From contig NZ_CP048117.1 in assembly GCF_000469135.2 (NCBI RefSeq), positions 2,641,501 through 2,705,500 on the forward strand: a stretch of DNA of 64,000 bases, in the 5' to 3' direction. The notes beneath the pieces were generated by a model. That model saw only the letters and a list, made by a program, of their open reading frames with translations. It did no database searches and was not told the DNA's origin. Made by a program: the position numbers and the translations under genes. The stretch's first letter is position 1; every line of letters starts with the position of its first letter. Below are positions 44,748 to 53,904 of the stretch, one piece after another. Source of the stretch: Bacillus sp. SB49. Its GTDB lineage: Bacteria; Bacillota; Bacilli; Bacillales; Halobacillaceae.

Positions 44748-46463
44748 TTATTCCAAATCTAAATCTGTTACCGCACCTTTTGCAGAAGAAGAGACGAGAC
44801 GGGCGTACTTGGCAAGAACCCCGGATGTATGCTTGGGCTCCGGTTTCATCCACCCCTGTCTGCGACGTTCGAACTCTTCTTCGCTGAGATCGACATTGAT
44901 CTGCTGCGTGTCACTGTCAATGGTGATGATGTCACCGTCCTGCAGAAGACCGATCGGGCCACCTACATATGCTTCCGGAGCCACGTGTCCGATGACGAAC
45001 CCGTGGGATCCTCCGGAAAAGCGTCCATCTGTCATTAAAGCGACTTTCCCATTTAAACCTTTCCCGACAATCATCGCTGTAATAGACAGCATTTCCGGCA
45101 TTCCAGGTCCGCCCTTTGGTCCTACATTGCGAATTACGATCACATCTCCGGCTTTTACTTCATCATTAACGATAGCTTCTGTCGTTGCGTCCTCTCCGTC
45201 AAAGACACGGGCAGGCCCTTCAAAGCGGCTGATCTTCTGACCGGACATTTTTGCAACAGCGCCTTCCGGTGCCAGATTCCCCTTCATGACAACCAATGGG
45301 CCTTTAGGTTTAATCGGTTTATCAAACGGTACGATGACCTGCTGGCCTTCTTTCAAAGAAGGAACCTCCGCAAGGTTCTCTGCCACCGTTTTACCTGTTA
45401 CTGTCAGACAATCCCCATGAAGCAGCCCTTCTTCAAGAAGAAGCTTCATAACTGCAGGTACGCCACCCGCCTCGTAAAGGTCCTGCATGACGTATTTACC
45501 GCTCGGCTTCATATCAGCAATGTGAGGAACTTCCTGTCTGACCCGCTCAAAGTCATCCAGCGTCAAGTCGACACCGGCTGAATGGGCAATGGCCAGCAGG
45601 TGAAGAAACGCATTGGTGGATCCCCCAAGAGCCATAACGACGGTAATAGCGTTCTCAAACGCTTCTTTTGTCATAATGTCTCGAGGATAGATATCTTTCT
45701 CCAACAGTTCAATGACCAATTCTCCAGCCTGTTTACATTCTGATTCTTTATAGTCATTCACTGCAGGCGTAGAAGAAGAACCTGGAATACTCATTCCAAG
45801 AGCTTCCACGGCTGAAGCCATAGTATTAGCTGTGTACATACCTCCACATGCACCGGCGCCTGGACAGGCATGACACTCTACTTTGTGCAGCTCTTCCTCT
45901 CCGATTGTTCCTTCGTGATATTGGCCGACTGCTTCGAAAGAGGAGACGATATCGATGTCTTCACCATTCAATTTACCCGGCTGTATGGTTCCTCCGTATA
46001 CATAGACGGAAGGAATATTCATTCTACCAATGGAAATAAGACACCCCGGAGTCGTCTTGTCACAACCGCCTATGGCAACGATACCGTCTAGACGCTCGGC
46101 ATTCGTTACGGTTTCAATGGAATCTGCGATCACTTCACGACTTGGAAGGGAGTAGAACATTCCCTCATGTCCCATAGCAATACCATCTGCAACGGTAATC
46201 GTATTGAATATCATCGGTGCGCCTCCGTTATCGCGCGCCCCGTCCTTGGCTTCCCGTGCCAATTTATCTATATGTACGTTACACGGAGTCACTTCACTCC
46301 AAGTACTGGCAATACCGATCATCGGCTTTTTGAAATCTTCGTCTGTAAATCCGACTGCACGCAGCATCGAGCGGTTTGGAACTCTGTTTACACCTTCACT
46401 GATGACTTTACTCTTTATCCGTAAATCTTTTTTTGTCTTCTCCAATGCTGACACCCTTTCCAT
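44748..46463 (-). CDS. ilvD: Dihydroxy-acid dehydratase
   Basis: A 571-residue Fe-S dehydratase of branched-chain amino acid biosynthesis. Cluster cysteines are in [11 protein letters not shown] and [16 protein letters not shown]; the C-terminal signature [15 protein letters not shown] is present. Start ATG 46463 has only a weak upstream site (CCAGG). A GTG four codons later follows GGAAAGG and may be used. It stands alone, away from the ilv-leu operon, and no T-box is visible in the 180-bp gap upstream, which holds only a weak cre-like sequence and the DUF1540 terminator. Confidence 0.93.
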   Translation of the reverse strand: MERVSALEKTKKDLRIKSKVISEGVNRVPNRSMLRAVGFTDEDFKKPMIGIASTWSEVTPCNVHIDKLAREAKDGARDNGGAPMIFNTITVADGIAMGHEGMFYSLPSREVIADSIETVTNAERLDGIVAIGGCDKTTPGCLISIGRMNIPSVYVYGGTIQPGKLNGEDIDIVSSFEAVGQYHEGTIGEEELHKVECHACPGAGACGGMYTANTMASAVEALGMSIPGSSSTPAVNDYKESECKQAGELVIELLEKDIYPRDIMTKEAFENAITVVMALGGSTNAFLHLLAIAHSAGVDLTLDDFERVRQEVPHIADMKPSGKYVMQDLYEAGGVPAVMKLLLEEGLLHGDCLTVTGKTVAENLAEVPSLKEGQQVIVPFDKPIKPKGPLVVMKGNLAPEGAVAKMSGQKISRFEGPARVFDGEDATTEAIVNDEVKAGDVIVIRNVGPKGGPGMPEMLSITAMIVGKGLNGKVALMTDGRFSGGSHGFVIGHVAPEAYVGGPIGLLQDGDIITIDSDTQQINVDLSEEEFERRRQGWMKPEPKHTSGVLAKYARLVSSSAKGAVTDLDLE

Positions 46464-46613
46464 CCTGGCTTATGAATTTCTTGTCGATTTTTCTTATGAA
46501 AACAACTTACCATGATGATACTAACAAGAGCATGAAATGGCAATGACTTTTCAGAAAATAAGGAACTTTCAGCATTGGTTAAGCGCTTTCTTCTTCCGAA
46601 AAAAATGAAAAAA

Positions 46614-46638
46614 AAGCCTGCTGTCAAAAGCAGGCCTT
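46614..46638 (-). terminator. Terminator of the DUF1540 gene
   Basis: AAGCCTGCT (46614-46622) pairs with AGCAGGC-C-TT (46629-46638), followed by T-rich sequence on the minus strand. Confidence 0.7.
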
Positions 46639-46645
46639 CTCAACA

Positions 46646-46804
46646 TTACAAACTCGCAGGTTCGAACGTCTTACAATCTGTTTCTTTGCTGTCACTGGCT
46701 TTCTTTCCAGAGTGGCTGACGACAAAAATTTCATCTGCACCACAGGCTTTGCCGTCCCGGTTGTGTACACAGTTGCGTACTTCGCATCTGACATCAAGGG
46801 CCAT
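46646..46804 (-). CDS. DUF1540 metal-binding-like protein
   Basis: A 52-residue protein with the DUF1540 cysteine pattern: DVRCEVRNCVHNRDGKACGA, then DCKTFEP (C7, C12, C21, C44). It is probably a small zinc or Fe-S-binding protein; function unknown. The ATG at 46804 follows GGGAGGTGTGTAAG; the longer frame upstream lacks a ribosome site. No function can be read from its neighbours ilvD and murB. The 237-bp gap to murB shows no further gene. Confidence 0.78.
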   Translation of the reverse strand: MALDVRCEVRNCVHNRDGKACGADEIFVVSHSGKKASDSKETDCKTFEPASL

Positions 46805-47041
46805 CTTACACACCTCCCTTACAGACATAGATTGCCTTGTGTGCACACGCCTATTCGTGCCAAATACGCCCAAACAAATTCCTACCCAACTACTACGGTC
46901 ATTTATGTTAGAATAAATATCGTGATTATATCGCTTATTGAACGTTTCCTTATCGCCCTTCATAAACTGGTAGGAGAATAAGTGCGCTTTGGAACGAATG
47001 GTTTGGAAGGAATACATCTCAAATAGGAATGGTGTTTTTTT

Positions 47042-47962
47042 ATGAATAAAAAGGAAAAGCTGTACCATAAACTTTTGGATCTCGTGAAAGAAGACAATGT
47101 AAAAGTCGACGAGATGCTCAAAGATCATCTATATACGAAGCTTGGAGGGAAGGCGGACTTCTTTATCACTCCGACGACTTTCGAGGAAGTGCAGCACGTC
47201 GTCCGGTTGTCCAACGAGGAGGATATTCCCCTGACACTCCTGGGTAATGGATCTAATTTAATTATTAAAGACGGCGGCATTCGCGGCATTGTAATCAACT
47301 TGAAGCATCTGGACAACATTTCTTCTGAAGGCGGCGTTCTTGTCGCACAGAGTGGAGCACGAATCATTGATGCCTCCCGCTTCGCTTTGGAGGAGAAATT
47401 GTCCGGTTTAGAATTCGCCTGCGGCATTCCAGGTACCGTCGGAGGAGCCTTGTATATGAATGCAGGAGCCTATGGCGGGGAGGTCAAGGATGTGCTTGAC
47501 TACGCCTACGTTGTTGACAAAGAAGGAAACCTCGTGAAACGACTCGCTTCCGAGCTGGACCTTGATTACAGGACCAGCAATATTGCTGCAAACGGGGACA
47601 TCGTAGTAGAAGCGACGTTCCACTTAAAACCTGCGTCCTACGAAGAAATCAAAGAAGTCATGGACGACCTGACTTACAAGCGTGAATCGAAGCAGCCGTT
47701 GGAATACCCTTCGTGCGGAAGTGTATTCAAACGTCCGCCTGGATATTTCGCAGGAAAGCTGATTCAGGACAGCGACCTTCAAGGTACGAACATCGGTGGA
47801 GCGGAAGTTTCCAAGAAACATGCCGGTTTTATCGTCAATAAAGATAATGCATCCACCTCCGATTATATCTCCCTCATCGAGCACGTACAGAAAACAGTGA
47901 AGCAGAAGTTCGGCGTGGAATTGGAAAGGGAAGTACGGATTATCGGAGAAGATAAAGAATAA
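47042..47962 (+). CDS. murB: UDP-N-acetylmuramate dehydrogenase MurB
   Basis: A 306-residue flavoenzyme reducing UDP-GlcNAc-enolpyruvate in peptidoglycan synthesis. FAD-binding motifs [19 protein letters not shown] and [20 protein letters not shown] are present. The catalytic region [13 protein letters not shown] and final Glu in [10 protein letters not shown] are present. The absence of the Tyr loop marks the type II MurB of Gram-positives. The ATG follows AGGAATGGTG. Monocistronic with terminator. Confidence 0.94.
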   Translation: MNKKEKLYHKLLDLVKEDNVKVDEMLKDHLYTKLGGKADFFITPTTFEEVQHVVRLSNEEDIPLTLLGNGSNLIIKDGGIRGIVINLKHLDNISSEGGVLVAQSGARIIDASRFALEEKLSGLEFACGIPGTVGGALYMNAGAYGGEVKDVLDYAYVVDKEGNLVKRLASELDLDYRTSNIAANGDIVVEATFHLKPASYEEIKEVMDDLTYKRESKQPLEYPSCGSVFKRPPGYFAGKLIQDSDLQGTNIGGAEVSKKHAGFIVNKDNASTSDYISLIEHVQKTVKQKFGVELEREVRIIGEDKE

Positions 47963-47968
47963 AAAAAG

Positions 47969-47992
47969 AAGGCTGTGCAGCTGCACAGCCTT
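47969..47992 (+). terminator. Terminator of murB
   Basis: Palindrome AAGGCTGTGCA-GC-TGCACAGCCTT followed by TTTTCT; also usable by the convergent reductase gene. Confidence 0.85.
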
Positions 47993-47999
47993 TTTTCTA

Positions 48000-48977
48000 T
48001 TATTTCCACACCGCTACAAGTTTTCCATTAACGTGTCTCTCAGACAGCCTTTCCAGTGCAGCCGGAACTTCTTCCATGGCAACAGTATCCTTCAGCATTG
48101 GAGAGAGTTTCTTATCGGCAACGAATCGGAGCATAGCATCTCCCATCATACCGAGATCTTTTCTTGCTTCCCGACCAGCTTTATGATTGGCAGCCAATGC
48201 CACTTCATGATAAGAAACGACACTGGTGAACGGCTTAACCTTTGTGAAATCAGGTGCACCCGCTATATAAACGATATGCCCCATATAGGCAATGGAATCA
48301 AGAGAGGCCGTTGCATTATCCCGGCTGACCGTATCAATAACCGCATCCACCCCTCGTCCCTCTGTCCATTCCATAATCTTGGTATGAACATCTTCCTGAC
48401 GATAATCAATGACTCCATCAGCCCCTAAAGAACGGACATATTCATGGTTGTGTTCCGATGCTGTCGTATAAACGGTCTTGCCTGCCATTTTGGCCAGTTG
48501 AACAGCGAATCCACCTACTCCTCCAGCCCCGGCGTGAATCAAGAGAGAATTCACACGATCTAAAGGAAGCTTCCGATGGACAGCCTGGTAAGCCGTATAT
48601 CCAGCGGTAGGAAGAGCAGCCGCTTCAGCAAAAGACACTCCCGACGGAATGCGGGACAGAATATCCGCATCTGCTACATCAAATTCCGAGTATCCTCCGC
48701 TCGTGCGCAGATCCCCGTGATAGACGACCGGGTCTCCAACTTTCCATCCTTGTACATCCTCTCCGACCCCGGCAATCGTACCCGCAACGTCCAACCCGAG
48801 AATATGAGGATAACTCCATGCCGGGTTGCCGTTCGTACCTGTTTTATAGTCCACTGGATTCAGTCCTACCGCCTGTACCTCCACCAGTACTTCTCCATTG
48901 CCAGGATCCGGGGTAATCACTTCTTCTATCTGCATCTCACGCCATTTATTTTTATTCTTAAGAACCAATGCTTTCAT
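48000..48977 (-). CDS. NADPH:quinone reductase-like MDR oxidoreductase
   Basis: A 325-residue medium-chain dehydrogenase/reductase. The N-terminal GroES-like part contains VGLNPVDYKTG and HILGLDVAGTIAGVGEDV. The Rossmann part has IHAGAGGVGGFAVQLAKMAG with the NADPH site. No zinc-binding Cys ligands are seen, so it is a zinc-free quinone-reductase type. It is divergent from an HxlR regulator, suggesting induction by quinones or electrophiles. The minus-strand promoter TTGTCC-N18-TAGTAT lies just upstream of its start region. Confidence 0.85.
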   Translation of the reverse strand: MKALVLKNKNKWREMQIEEVITPDPGNGEVLVEVQAVGLNPVDYKTGTNGNPAWSYPHILGLDVAGTIAGVGEDVQGWKVGDPVVYHGDLRTSGGYSEFDVADADILSRIPSGVSFAEAAALPTAGYTAYQAVHRKLPLDRVNSLLIHAGAGGVGGFAVQLAKMAGKTVYTTASEHNHEYVRSLGADGVIDYRQEDVHTKIMEWTEGRGVDAVIDTVSRDNATASLDSIAYMGHIVYIAGAPDFTKVKPFTSVVSYHEVALAANHKAGREARKDLGMMGDAMLRFVADKKLSPMLKDTVAMEEVPAALERLSERHVNGKLVAVWK

Positions 48978-49061
48978 GATGACACTCCTTTATTTAACAT
49001 TCACACTTTCATCCTCTATACTAAAACAGATGCCGGTCTGCGGACAAGAAGGCACTTTTCC

Positions 49062-49074
49062 GTAACGTAGTTAC
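49062..49074. promoter_or_regulatory. Dyad GTAAC-GTA-GTTAC between reductase and HxlR regulator
   Basis: Perfect 5-3-5 inverted repeat, followed by a further GTAAC at 49081-49085. It is centred in the divergent promoter region and is a candidate HxlR operator. Confidence 0.5.
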
Positions 49075-49106
49075 CAGACAGTAACATAGGCGGTTTATTT
49101 GGAGGA

Positions 49107-49490
49107 ATGAATATGAAGAAATTACAACCGGAATATACATGCGCCATCGATCTCGTCATCGATATCATTGGAGGGAAATGGAAGGTGCTTCTGTTATGGA
49201 ACTTGAACGAGGGTACGAAGCGTTTCAACGAACTGCAGCGATCCGTGCCGGGAATCACACGTAAGATGCTGGCACAGCAATTAAGGGAATTGGAAGAACA
49301 CGGCTTGGTGGAACGCACTGTTTATGATGAGGTACCCCCGCGGGTAGAATATACAACGACAGATCTCGGCCGCGGTCTGCAGCCTGCTTTGTACGCGATG
49401 TGCCGCTGGGGTGATGAGTACGCAGAGGGCCACGGAATTCAAATGAACAGGTGTTGGACGCAAACGGATTTTATAAAGGAACAGAACTAA
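49107..49490 (+). CDS. HxlR-family (DUF24) transcriptional regulator
   Basis: A 127-residue winged-helix regulator of the HxlR/YodB group: CAIDLVIDIIGGKWKVLLLW, RFNELQRSVPGITRKMLAQQ and LVERTVYDEVPPRVEYTTT. The N-terminal Cys (C12) is in the place of the redox-sensing Cys of YodB/CatR/HypR, so thiol-based quinone or electrophile sensing is likely. It is divergent from the quinone reductase. A first ATG at 49107 (MNMKK) and a second at 49113 are both near GGAGG. Confidence 0.85.
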   Translation: MNMKKLQPEYTCAIDLVIDIIGGKWKVLLLWNLNEGTKRFNELQRSVPGITRKMLAQQLRELEEHGLVERTVYDEVPPRVEYTTTDLGRGLQPALYAMCRWGDEYAEGHGIQMNRCWTQTDFIKEQN

Positions 49491-49492
49491 AA

Positions 49493-49517
49493 AAGGAGGC
49501 CCTGTTACGGCCTCCTT
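49493..49517. terminator. Terminator after the HxlR gene
   Basis: AAGGAGGCC (49493-49501) pairs with GGCCTCCTT (49509-49517), with A/T tracts on both sides. Confidence 0.8.
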
Positions 49518-49560
49518 CTTTATCACGCCTCATACTTCACTCAGGTAAGAAATAAAATAC

Positions 49561-50163
49561 TTAGGACATCCATTTCGGGGGAGTATTCTTCTCCCAGTAT
49601 ACCTCACCGATTTGATGGTGCTTAACAAATTGATCATCTTTCAAATGGTAATGGAAATTGAACCAGTACCCTTCGCCCGGCCGTTTATCTCTGCGGACAT
49701 GGAATCTGGCTATTTCTTCTTTTGTCCGTTGGTTATATACATTAAATATCTTCTCTCCATAACCTGCTGTCGGCTCTTCTGTTATCTCCAAATATGGTAC
49801 TTCTTCATCCCCGGCGTTCACCAAAAGATCTGTGACGACCTCTTCAATTTTCGGAAGAATCTCCGAAGTCATATCAGCGTCCACTTTTTCAATAATTCTT
49901 GGTCCCATCTTGATCACCGTCTGTGATTTCGCAGACTCCGTTAATTGTTGAATACGCTGCTCTGATGTCTGCGCTTCGAACGGCGGTGCGTCTAAATCAA
50001 GTTCTTCTTCGGAAAGAAGGCCGCTCTGTTCTTTAATGGACCCTTCCCCTGCGATATGTTTCTTCTCTGCAGCATCTGCATCTATATGAATGGGAGGGAC
50101 ATACATCCCCAATGTCATAACGGATATAAGAACAACGAATATTCTCTTCATCAACGGTTTCAT
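49561..50163 (-). CDS. YpjP-like exported protein
   Basis: A 200-residue protein with an N-terminal signal or anchor segment (about 6-32, KRIFVVLISVMTLGMYV, then DADAAEKK). The C-terminal ~70 residues carry a conserved domain with GEKIFNVYNQRTKEEIARFH, RRDKRPGEGYWFNFHYH, which I recall from YpjP of bacilli. Function unknown. The acidic linker (SEEELDLDAPPFE) fits an extracellular halophile protein. Start behind GGGAG. Confidence 0.7.
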   Translation of the reverse strand: MKPLMKRIFVVLISVMTLGMYVPPIHIDADAAEKKHIAGEGSIKEQSGLLSEEELDLDAPPFEAQTSEQRIQQLTESAKSQTVIKMGPRIIEKVDADMTSEILPKIEEVVTDLLVNAGDEEVPYLEITEEPTAGYGEKIFNVYNQRTKEEIARFHVRRDKRPGEGYWFNFHYHLKDDQFVKHHQIGEVYWEKNTPPKWMS

Positions 50164-50337
50164 TGCATTTACTCCCTTTTATGTAATCACTTATTTATAA
50201 TTGTATACCATTTTCAGACAGCTTGTCCATACATGCGCTGAAATCGCTTCCAAAATACTATGCATCATTTACTATTCATGAATACAGCCAGCTTGGGAAT
50301 CCATAAGATGTACCAAGATCTTAAGGAGGATGTATCC

Positions 50338-50958
50338 ATGAACGTAACTCAAAACCAAGCCCAACAACAGGCGCAAATGCCGACGAACCATACGAGCCAG
50401 GCCCACGGAGGGCATGAGCTGTTTGACGCTCATGAAGTCATTGCTGGAATCATAACGATGCTCGACCAGTATCAAATGTACGACCAGCATATAAAGGATC
50501 AAGAGTTGAAGGATATTTTAAAGCGTCAGGAAATGTTCGTCACTCAGCTCTATAATACCATTGTGGAAAGCTTCCGCAGCGGACAGGATCCATCTGTAGA
50601 CACACAGCAGTATAAAATGCAGCAGAGTAATGAAGTCGTCTATGGTATCAAGCCTGGGCAACCGAAAAAGCCGAATCAGTCTGTCAATGATCTTTCGGAG
50701 AATGGTCTTTCCGCCTATATGCTCGGCCAAACGAAAGGACTTGCAACACTCCTTTCTATGACCGCGCTTGAGATGACAAACCCCGTTCTTCGTCGTGTCA
50801 TCGCAGACAGCGTTCCCAACTTCATCGAAATGAGCTATGAGATTTTTCTTTATCAGAACAAACATGGCTATTACCAAGTGCCGCAGCTGCAGCAGCAGGA
50901 CATGAATCAAATGCTGCAAAGCTATACGACGGTGCAGTCCCAAAACCAAATGCACTGA
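50338..50958 (+). CDS. CotF-family spore coat protein
   Basis: A 206-residue protein with a Gln/His-rich N terminus, a helical pair (DAHEVIAGIITMLDQYQMYD, ELKDILKRQEMFVTQLYNTI) and a second helical CotF domain (LSAYMLGQTKGLATLLSMTA, VLRRVIADSVPNFIEMSYEI), ending in a Gln/Tyr-rich tail. It belongs to the coat F-like group and is a probable structural coat protein. The ATG at 50338 follows AAGGAGGATGTATCC; the longer frame is rejected. Confidence 0.82.
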   Translation: MNVTQNQAQQQAQMPTNHTSQAHGGHELFDAHEVIAGIITMLDQYQMYDQHIKDQELKDILKRQEMFVTQLYNTIVESFRSGQDPSVDTQQYKMQQSNEVVYGIKPGQPKKPNQSVNDLSENGLSAYMLGQTKGLATLLSMTALEMTNPVLRRVIADSVPNFIEMSYEIFLYQNKHGYYQVPQLQQQDMNQMLQSYTTVQSQNQMH

Positions 50959-50963
50959 TCTAC

Positions 50964-50997
50964 AGGAAAGAGATCCGGCTGCCCGGGCCTCTTTCCT
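50964..50997 (+). terminator. Terminator of the coat protein gene
   Basis: AGGAAAGAG (50964-50972) pairs with CTCTTTCCT (50989-50997), with inner CCGG/CCGG pairs, then TTTC. Confidence 0.7.
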
Positions 50998-51061
50998 CTT
51001 TCATATGTTGAAAAGAAGCATCGTATAATAGAAACAACCGCTCCCATAAAGGAGGAATTGG

Positions 51062-51682
51062 ATGTTTTTCAGTTACATACTACTCGGCATCTCCCTATCC
51101 GCTCCCCTCGGTCCTATTAACGCCGCCCAGTTGGACAAAGGAGTTCGTTACGGTTTTCTCCATGCATGGCTTGTCGGAATCGGAGCGATGGCAGCAGATG
51201 CCCTGTTTATGCTGCTTATTTATCTTGGACTGGCCCAGTATGTCGATTTCCCTCTTGTTAAGAGCTTCCTCTGGTCGTTCGGGGCTTTCGTTCTTCTCTA
51301 TACGGGAGTGGAAAGTATCCACTCCTCCGGAGGGTGGAACGAAGAGGAGCACATATCCGGCAGCTCGAAAAGGAAATCGTTTCGGACAGGCTTCCTTATG
51401 GCCCTGACAAATCCTTTGAACATTCTGTTTTGGATGGGGATTTACGGTTCCATTCTCGCCGAGGTTTCGTCCAGATATGATGACGCAGAGATACTTCTAT
51501 ACAGCGGCGGCATATTTCTCGGCATCATGTTATGGGACATCCTGATGGCACTCGCCGCATCCGGCGCACGCCGTCTACTCACCGGACGACTGCTTCGCGG
51601 CGTATCCATTACGTCCGGAATCATGCTGATGGGCTTCGGAGTGTATTTTGGCTTTCAAGCATACCGAATGATTTTTGGATAG
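51062..51682 (+). CDS. LysE/RhtB-family amino-acid exporter
   Basis: A 206-residue membrane protein with six hydrophobic helices. The family start SYILLGISLSAPLGPINAAQ is present, and GFLMALTNPLNILFWMGIYG after helix 3 is conserved. It exports amino acids such as lysine, arginine, homoserine or derivatives. The next gene, a YqcI/GntA-type heme protein, starts 67 bp later on the same strand without a terminator between. The permease and DDAH-type genes follow. Start ATG behind AAGGAGG. Confidence 0.83.
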   Translation: MFFSYILLGISLSAPLGPINAAQLDKGVRYGFLHAWLVGIGAMAADALFMLLIYLGLAQYVDFPLVKSFLWSFGAFVLLYTGVESIHSSGGWNEEEHISGSSKRKSFRTGFLMALTNPLNILFWMGIYGSILAEVSSRYDDAEILLYSGGIFLGIMLWDILMALAASGARRLLTGRLLRGVSITSGIMLMGFGVYFGFQAYRMIFG

Positions 51683-51749
51683 ACAAACACCCGCATTCTC
51701 CTCCTTCCATACGATAGGTATGTATCCCCAGGAAGGAGCGCGCTTGTTT

Positions 51750-52493
51750 ATGCTTTACAGAAAAACAGAACTGGAGAATGCTCCGGAACGAACCACTTGG
51801 CAGTCTAAAGCCTTCACAAGCTTTTCCGAAATGATGCTCTCCAGAGAGAGCCCCTATCCATGTGTTCCCGGTATCCAAGGATTCAAAGCGGATATGCTGC
51901 GGTTCGCATTTTTATCCGATCCAAGCGGATCCGCTGCGCCGGAAACACTTGGACAAATTTTAAAGCAATACGGAACAATTTCAAGAGAAACGGGTGATTA
52001 CGCTTCTCTTGTCGTTTTGTGTGAGCCTTGCCTCCATTCTTATCAAATCAAAGATTATGAGTCGTTGTTCTGGAACCTTCTAAATGAATGTCACGCTGCG
52101 GACGAAAGAGAATGGCCCGAACATATCCCACTTGATCCATCAGATCCTGCCTGGGAATTCTGTTACGACGGAGAGCCTTACTTCGCTTTCTGCGCGACTC
52201 CCGCTCACGAACGAAGGAAGAGCAGACACTTTCCTTATCTGCTTCTCGCCTTCCAGCCCCGCTTTGTATTTGAAAAAATAAACGCTTCCACTCCGCTAGG
52301 GAGAAAACTGCAGAATGTTATCAGGAAACGTCTTTCTATTTATGATGACCTCCCTATCCACCCTTCCCTTAAGTGGTACGGAGAAGAGAATAACCACGAA
52401 TGGAAACAATATTTCCTGGCAGAAGAGAATACCTCGCCTTCTAAGTGCCCGTTTATGGCAATGAAACAGAAATGGAACAGTCTCCGATCATGA
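51750..52493 (+). CDS. YqcI/YcgG (GntA)-family heme-dependent N-hydroxylase-like protein
   Basis: A 247-residue cytoplasmic protein of the YqcI/YcgG family. Recognisable segments: PYPCVPGIQGFKADMLRFAF, YASLVVLCEPC, SDPAWEFCYDGEPYFAFCAT, PAHERRKSRHFPYLLLAFQP and the C-terminal KWYGEENNHEWKQYFLAEE plus CPF. The family includes GntA of guanitoxin synthesis and, as I recall, heme enzymes hydroxylating guanidine nitrogens. The conserved Cys/His (CVPG, PAHERRKSRHF) could serve heme binding. Start ATG 51750, 11 nt after AAGGAG; TTG 51744 has better spacing. The stop codon lies inside the terminator hairpin. Confidence 0.78.
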   Translation: MLYRKTELENAPERTTWQSKAFTSFSEMMLSRESPYPCVPGIQGFKADMLRFAFLSDPSGSAAPETLGQILKQYGTISRETGDYASLVVLCEPCLHSYQIKDYESLFWNLLNECHAADEREWPEHIPLDPSDPAWEFCYDGEPYFAFCATPAHERRKSRHFPYLLLAFQPRFVFEKINASTPLGRKLQNVIRKRLSIYDDLPIHPSLKWYGEENNHEWKQYFLAEENTSPSKCPFMAMKQKWNSLRS

Positions 52494-52515
52494 CTTCATG
52501 ATCGGAGACTGTTTT
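52478..52515. terminator. Bidirectional terminator containing both convergent stop codons
   Basis: CAGTCTCCGATCATGA (52478-52493) pairs with TCATGATCGGAGACTG (52496-52511), followed by TTTTT. The stop of the YqcI gene (52491-52493) and of the permease gene (52488-52490) are in the stem. Confidence 0.85.
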
Positions 52516-53789
52516 TGCTTTATATAGGTGGCAATTGCGATCACAATGAGAAACAGCAGACTTACATAAAAGCCGGTTCTTGCAATCTTTTCAAGAAGTG
52601 TACCTGTCACCGCTGACAATAGAAGCAGGAGACCGGTTGTAACCCTGATCTTGGCAAACCATGCCCGAGCCATTAATTTATAATAAGAGAGGAGGATGAA
52701 TGCCCAGTTATAAAGAAGGAGCAGTCCCGCAGCCGTGGTGATATACTCGAAGATCGTCTCAGGCAGCCAGACGGCGAGAATAACCGAAGCGGCGACCACG
52801 ATCACAGTAAGCAAGAATGCTGCTCCGGAAACCCTTCCCGATTTCTCTTCCTTAAACCGAGCCGGAGCATCCCCCTCCTCACTCAAAGTCATTAACATCG
52901 TAGTGACAGCATACAGCGAGGCGACCATCGTCGAAAATCCGGCAACAATCAAAAGACCGTTGAAGATATCAGGGACCAACGGAAGGGAGAACGTCTTCAA
53001 GGCCGAAAGAAAAGGACTCTCATCGGGCGATATCGCTGCCCACGAAACAATCTCCATAACAAGCCAGAACCCCAGAATATAGAGGACCGTCAACGCAAGA
53101 AGCATCCACTTACCCGACCTTAATGCGTCCTTGGGATCTTTTAATTCCTTTGCCATCAGCCCCATCACTTCTATTCCACCAAAGGCATAAAAACAAAAGA
53201 TCAGAGCTGCCCATATCCCGTTGAACCCCTGCGTGAAAAATTCTTCCAGCGGAGAGGAAAGGGTTTGTCCGGCGGATTCCTCAAAGCCCCCGAAGAGAGC
53301 GACAATCGCTAAGATAAGAAACATGACGAGTGCTGCCAATTTAATCAGCCCGCATATATTCTCAAGTTTCTCAATTAATTGTGTACCGATCCACAACACA
53401 CTCAGACCAAGCACCGCGAAACAGGCCGCACACAACCAAAGAGGCACATGCGGGAACCAGAACCTGGCGAATATTGCTAAGGCAGTTAATTGACTCCCCA
53501 TAATAAGCATTTCGGAGCACCAGTACAGCCAACCGTTCCCAAATCCCGCCCACGTTCCAAATGCCTGTTTCGCATACGTACGGAAGGACCCTTTCTCTGG
53601 ATGGTGTGCCGTCATAGAAGCAAGGGCGTGAAAAACGATATAGGTACCGATTCCGGCTGCCAGATAACAAATAAGGACCGACGGCCCGGCCAGTTCTATC
53701 GCTATGCTTGACCCTAAGAAAAATCCTGTTCCGATAATACAGCCCACGCCTATGAAGGACATCTGCCACCAAGTCAGCTTTCCATCCAC
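52488..53789 (-). CDS. APC-family amino-acid permease
   Basis: A 433-residue amino acid/polyamine/organocation permease with about 12 helices. The APC start MSFIGVGCIIGTGFFLGSSI and the helix 6 motif FCFYAFGGIEVMGLMAKELK are present. It probably imports an amino acid. The start is GTG 53789 behind AGGGGG at 8 nt; the long N-terminal extension of the open frame is not translated. It is divergent from the DDAH-type hydrolase (115 bp) and convergent with the YqcI gene. Confidence 0.82.
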   Translation of the reverse strand: MDGKLTWWQMSFIGVGCIIGTGFFLGSSIAIELAGPSVLICYLAAGIGTYIVFHALASMTAHHPEKGSFRTYAKQAFGTWAGFGNGWLYWCSEMLIMGSQLTALAIFARFWFPHVPLWLCAACFAVLGLSVLWIGTQLIEKLENICGLIKLAALVMFLILAIVALFGGFEESAGQTLSSPLEEFFTQGFNGIWAALIFCFYAFGGIEVMGLMAKELKDPKDALRSGKWMLLALTVLYILGFWLVMEIVSWAAISPDESPFLSALKTFSLPLVPDIFNGLLIVAGFSTMVASLYAVTTMLMTLSEEGDAPARFKEEKSGRVSGAAFLLTVIVVAASVILAVWLPETIFEYITTAAGLLLLYNWAFILLSYYKLMARAWFAKIRVTTGLLLLLSAVTGTLLEKIARTGFYVSLLFLIVIAIATYIKQKQSPIMKS

Positions 53790-53904
53790 GGTTTTATCCC
53801 CCTTTTTATTTCTTAGTCTTAGGGGAAATGAGAAGTTTATGTAAACGAATGGATAAAGCACGTAGGGACAAACTAAATTTAAAAATGACCAGGGGGAACG
53901 TGTT

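Noticed and set aside
46464-46645. T-box leader or CcpA site upstream of ilvD
   Set aside because: No T-box TGGNACCGCG-type sequence; GTTAAGCGCTTTCT at 46578-46591 matches the cre consensus at only 12 of 14 positions.
46712-46981. Plus-strand frames opposite the DUF1540 gene
   Set aside because: No ribosome site; the minus-strand DUF1540 protein has the conserved Cys pattern.
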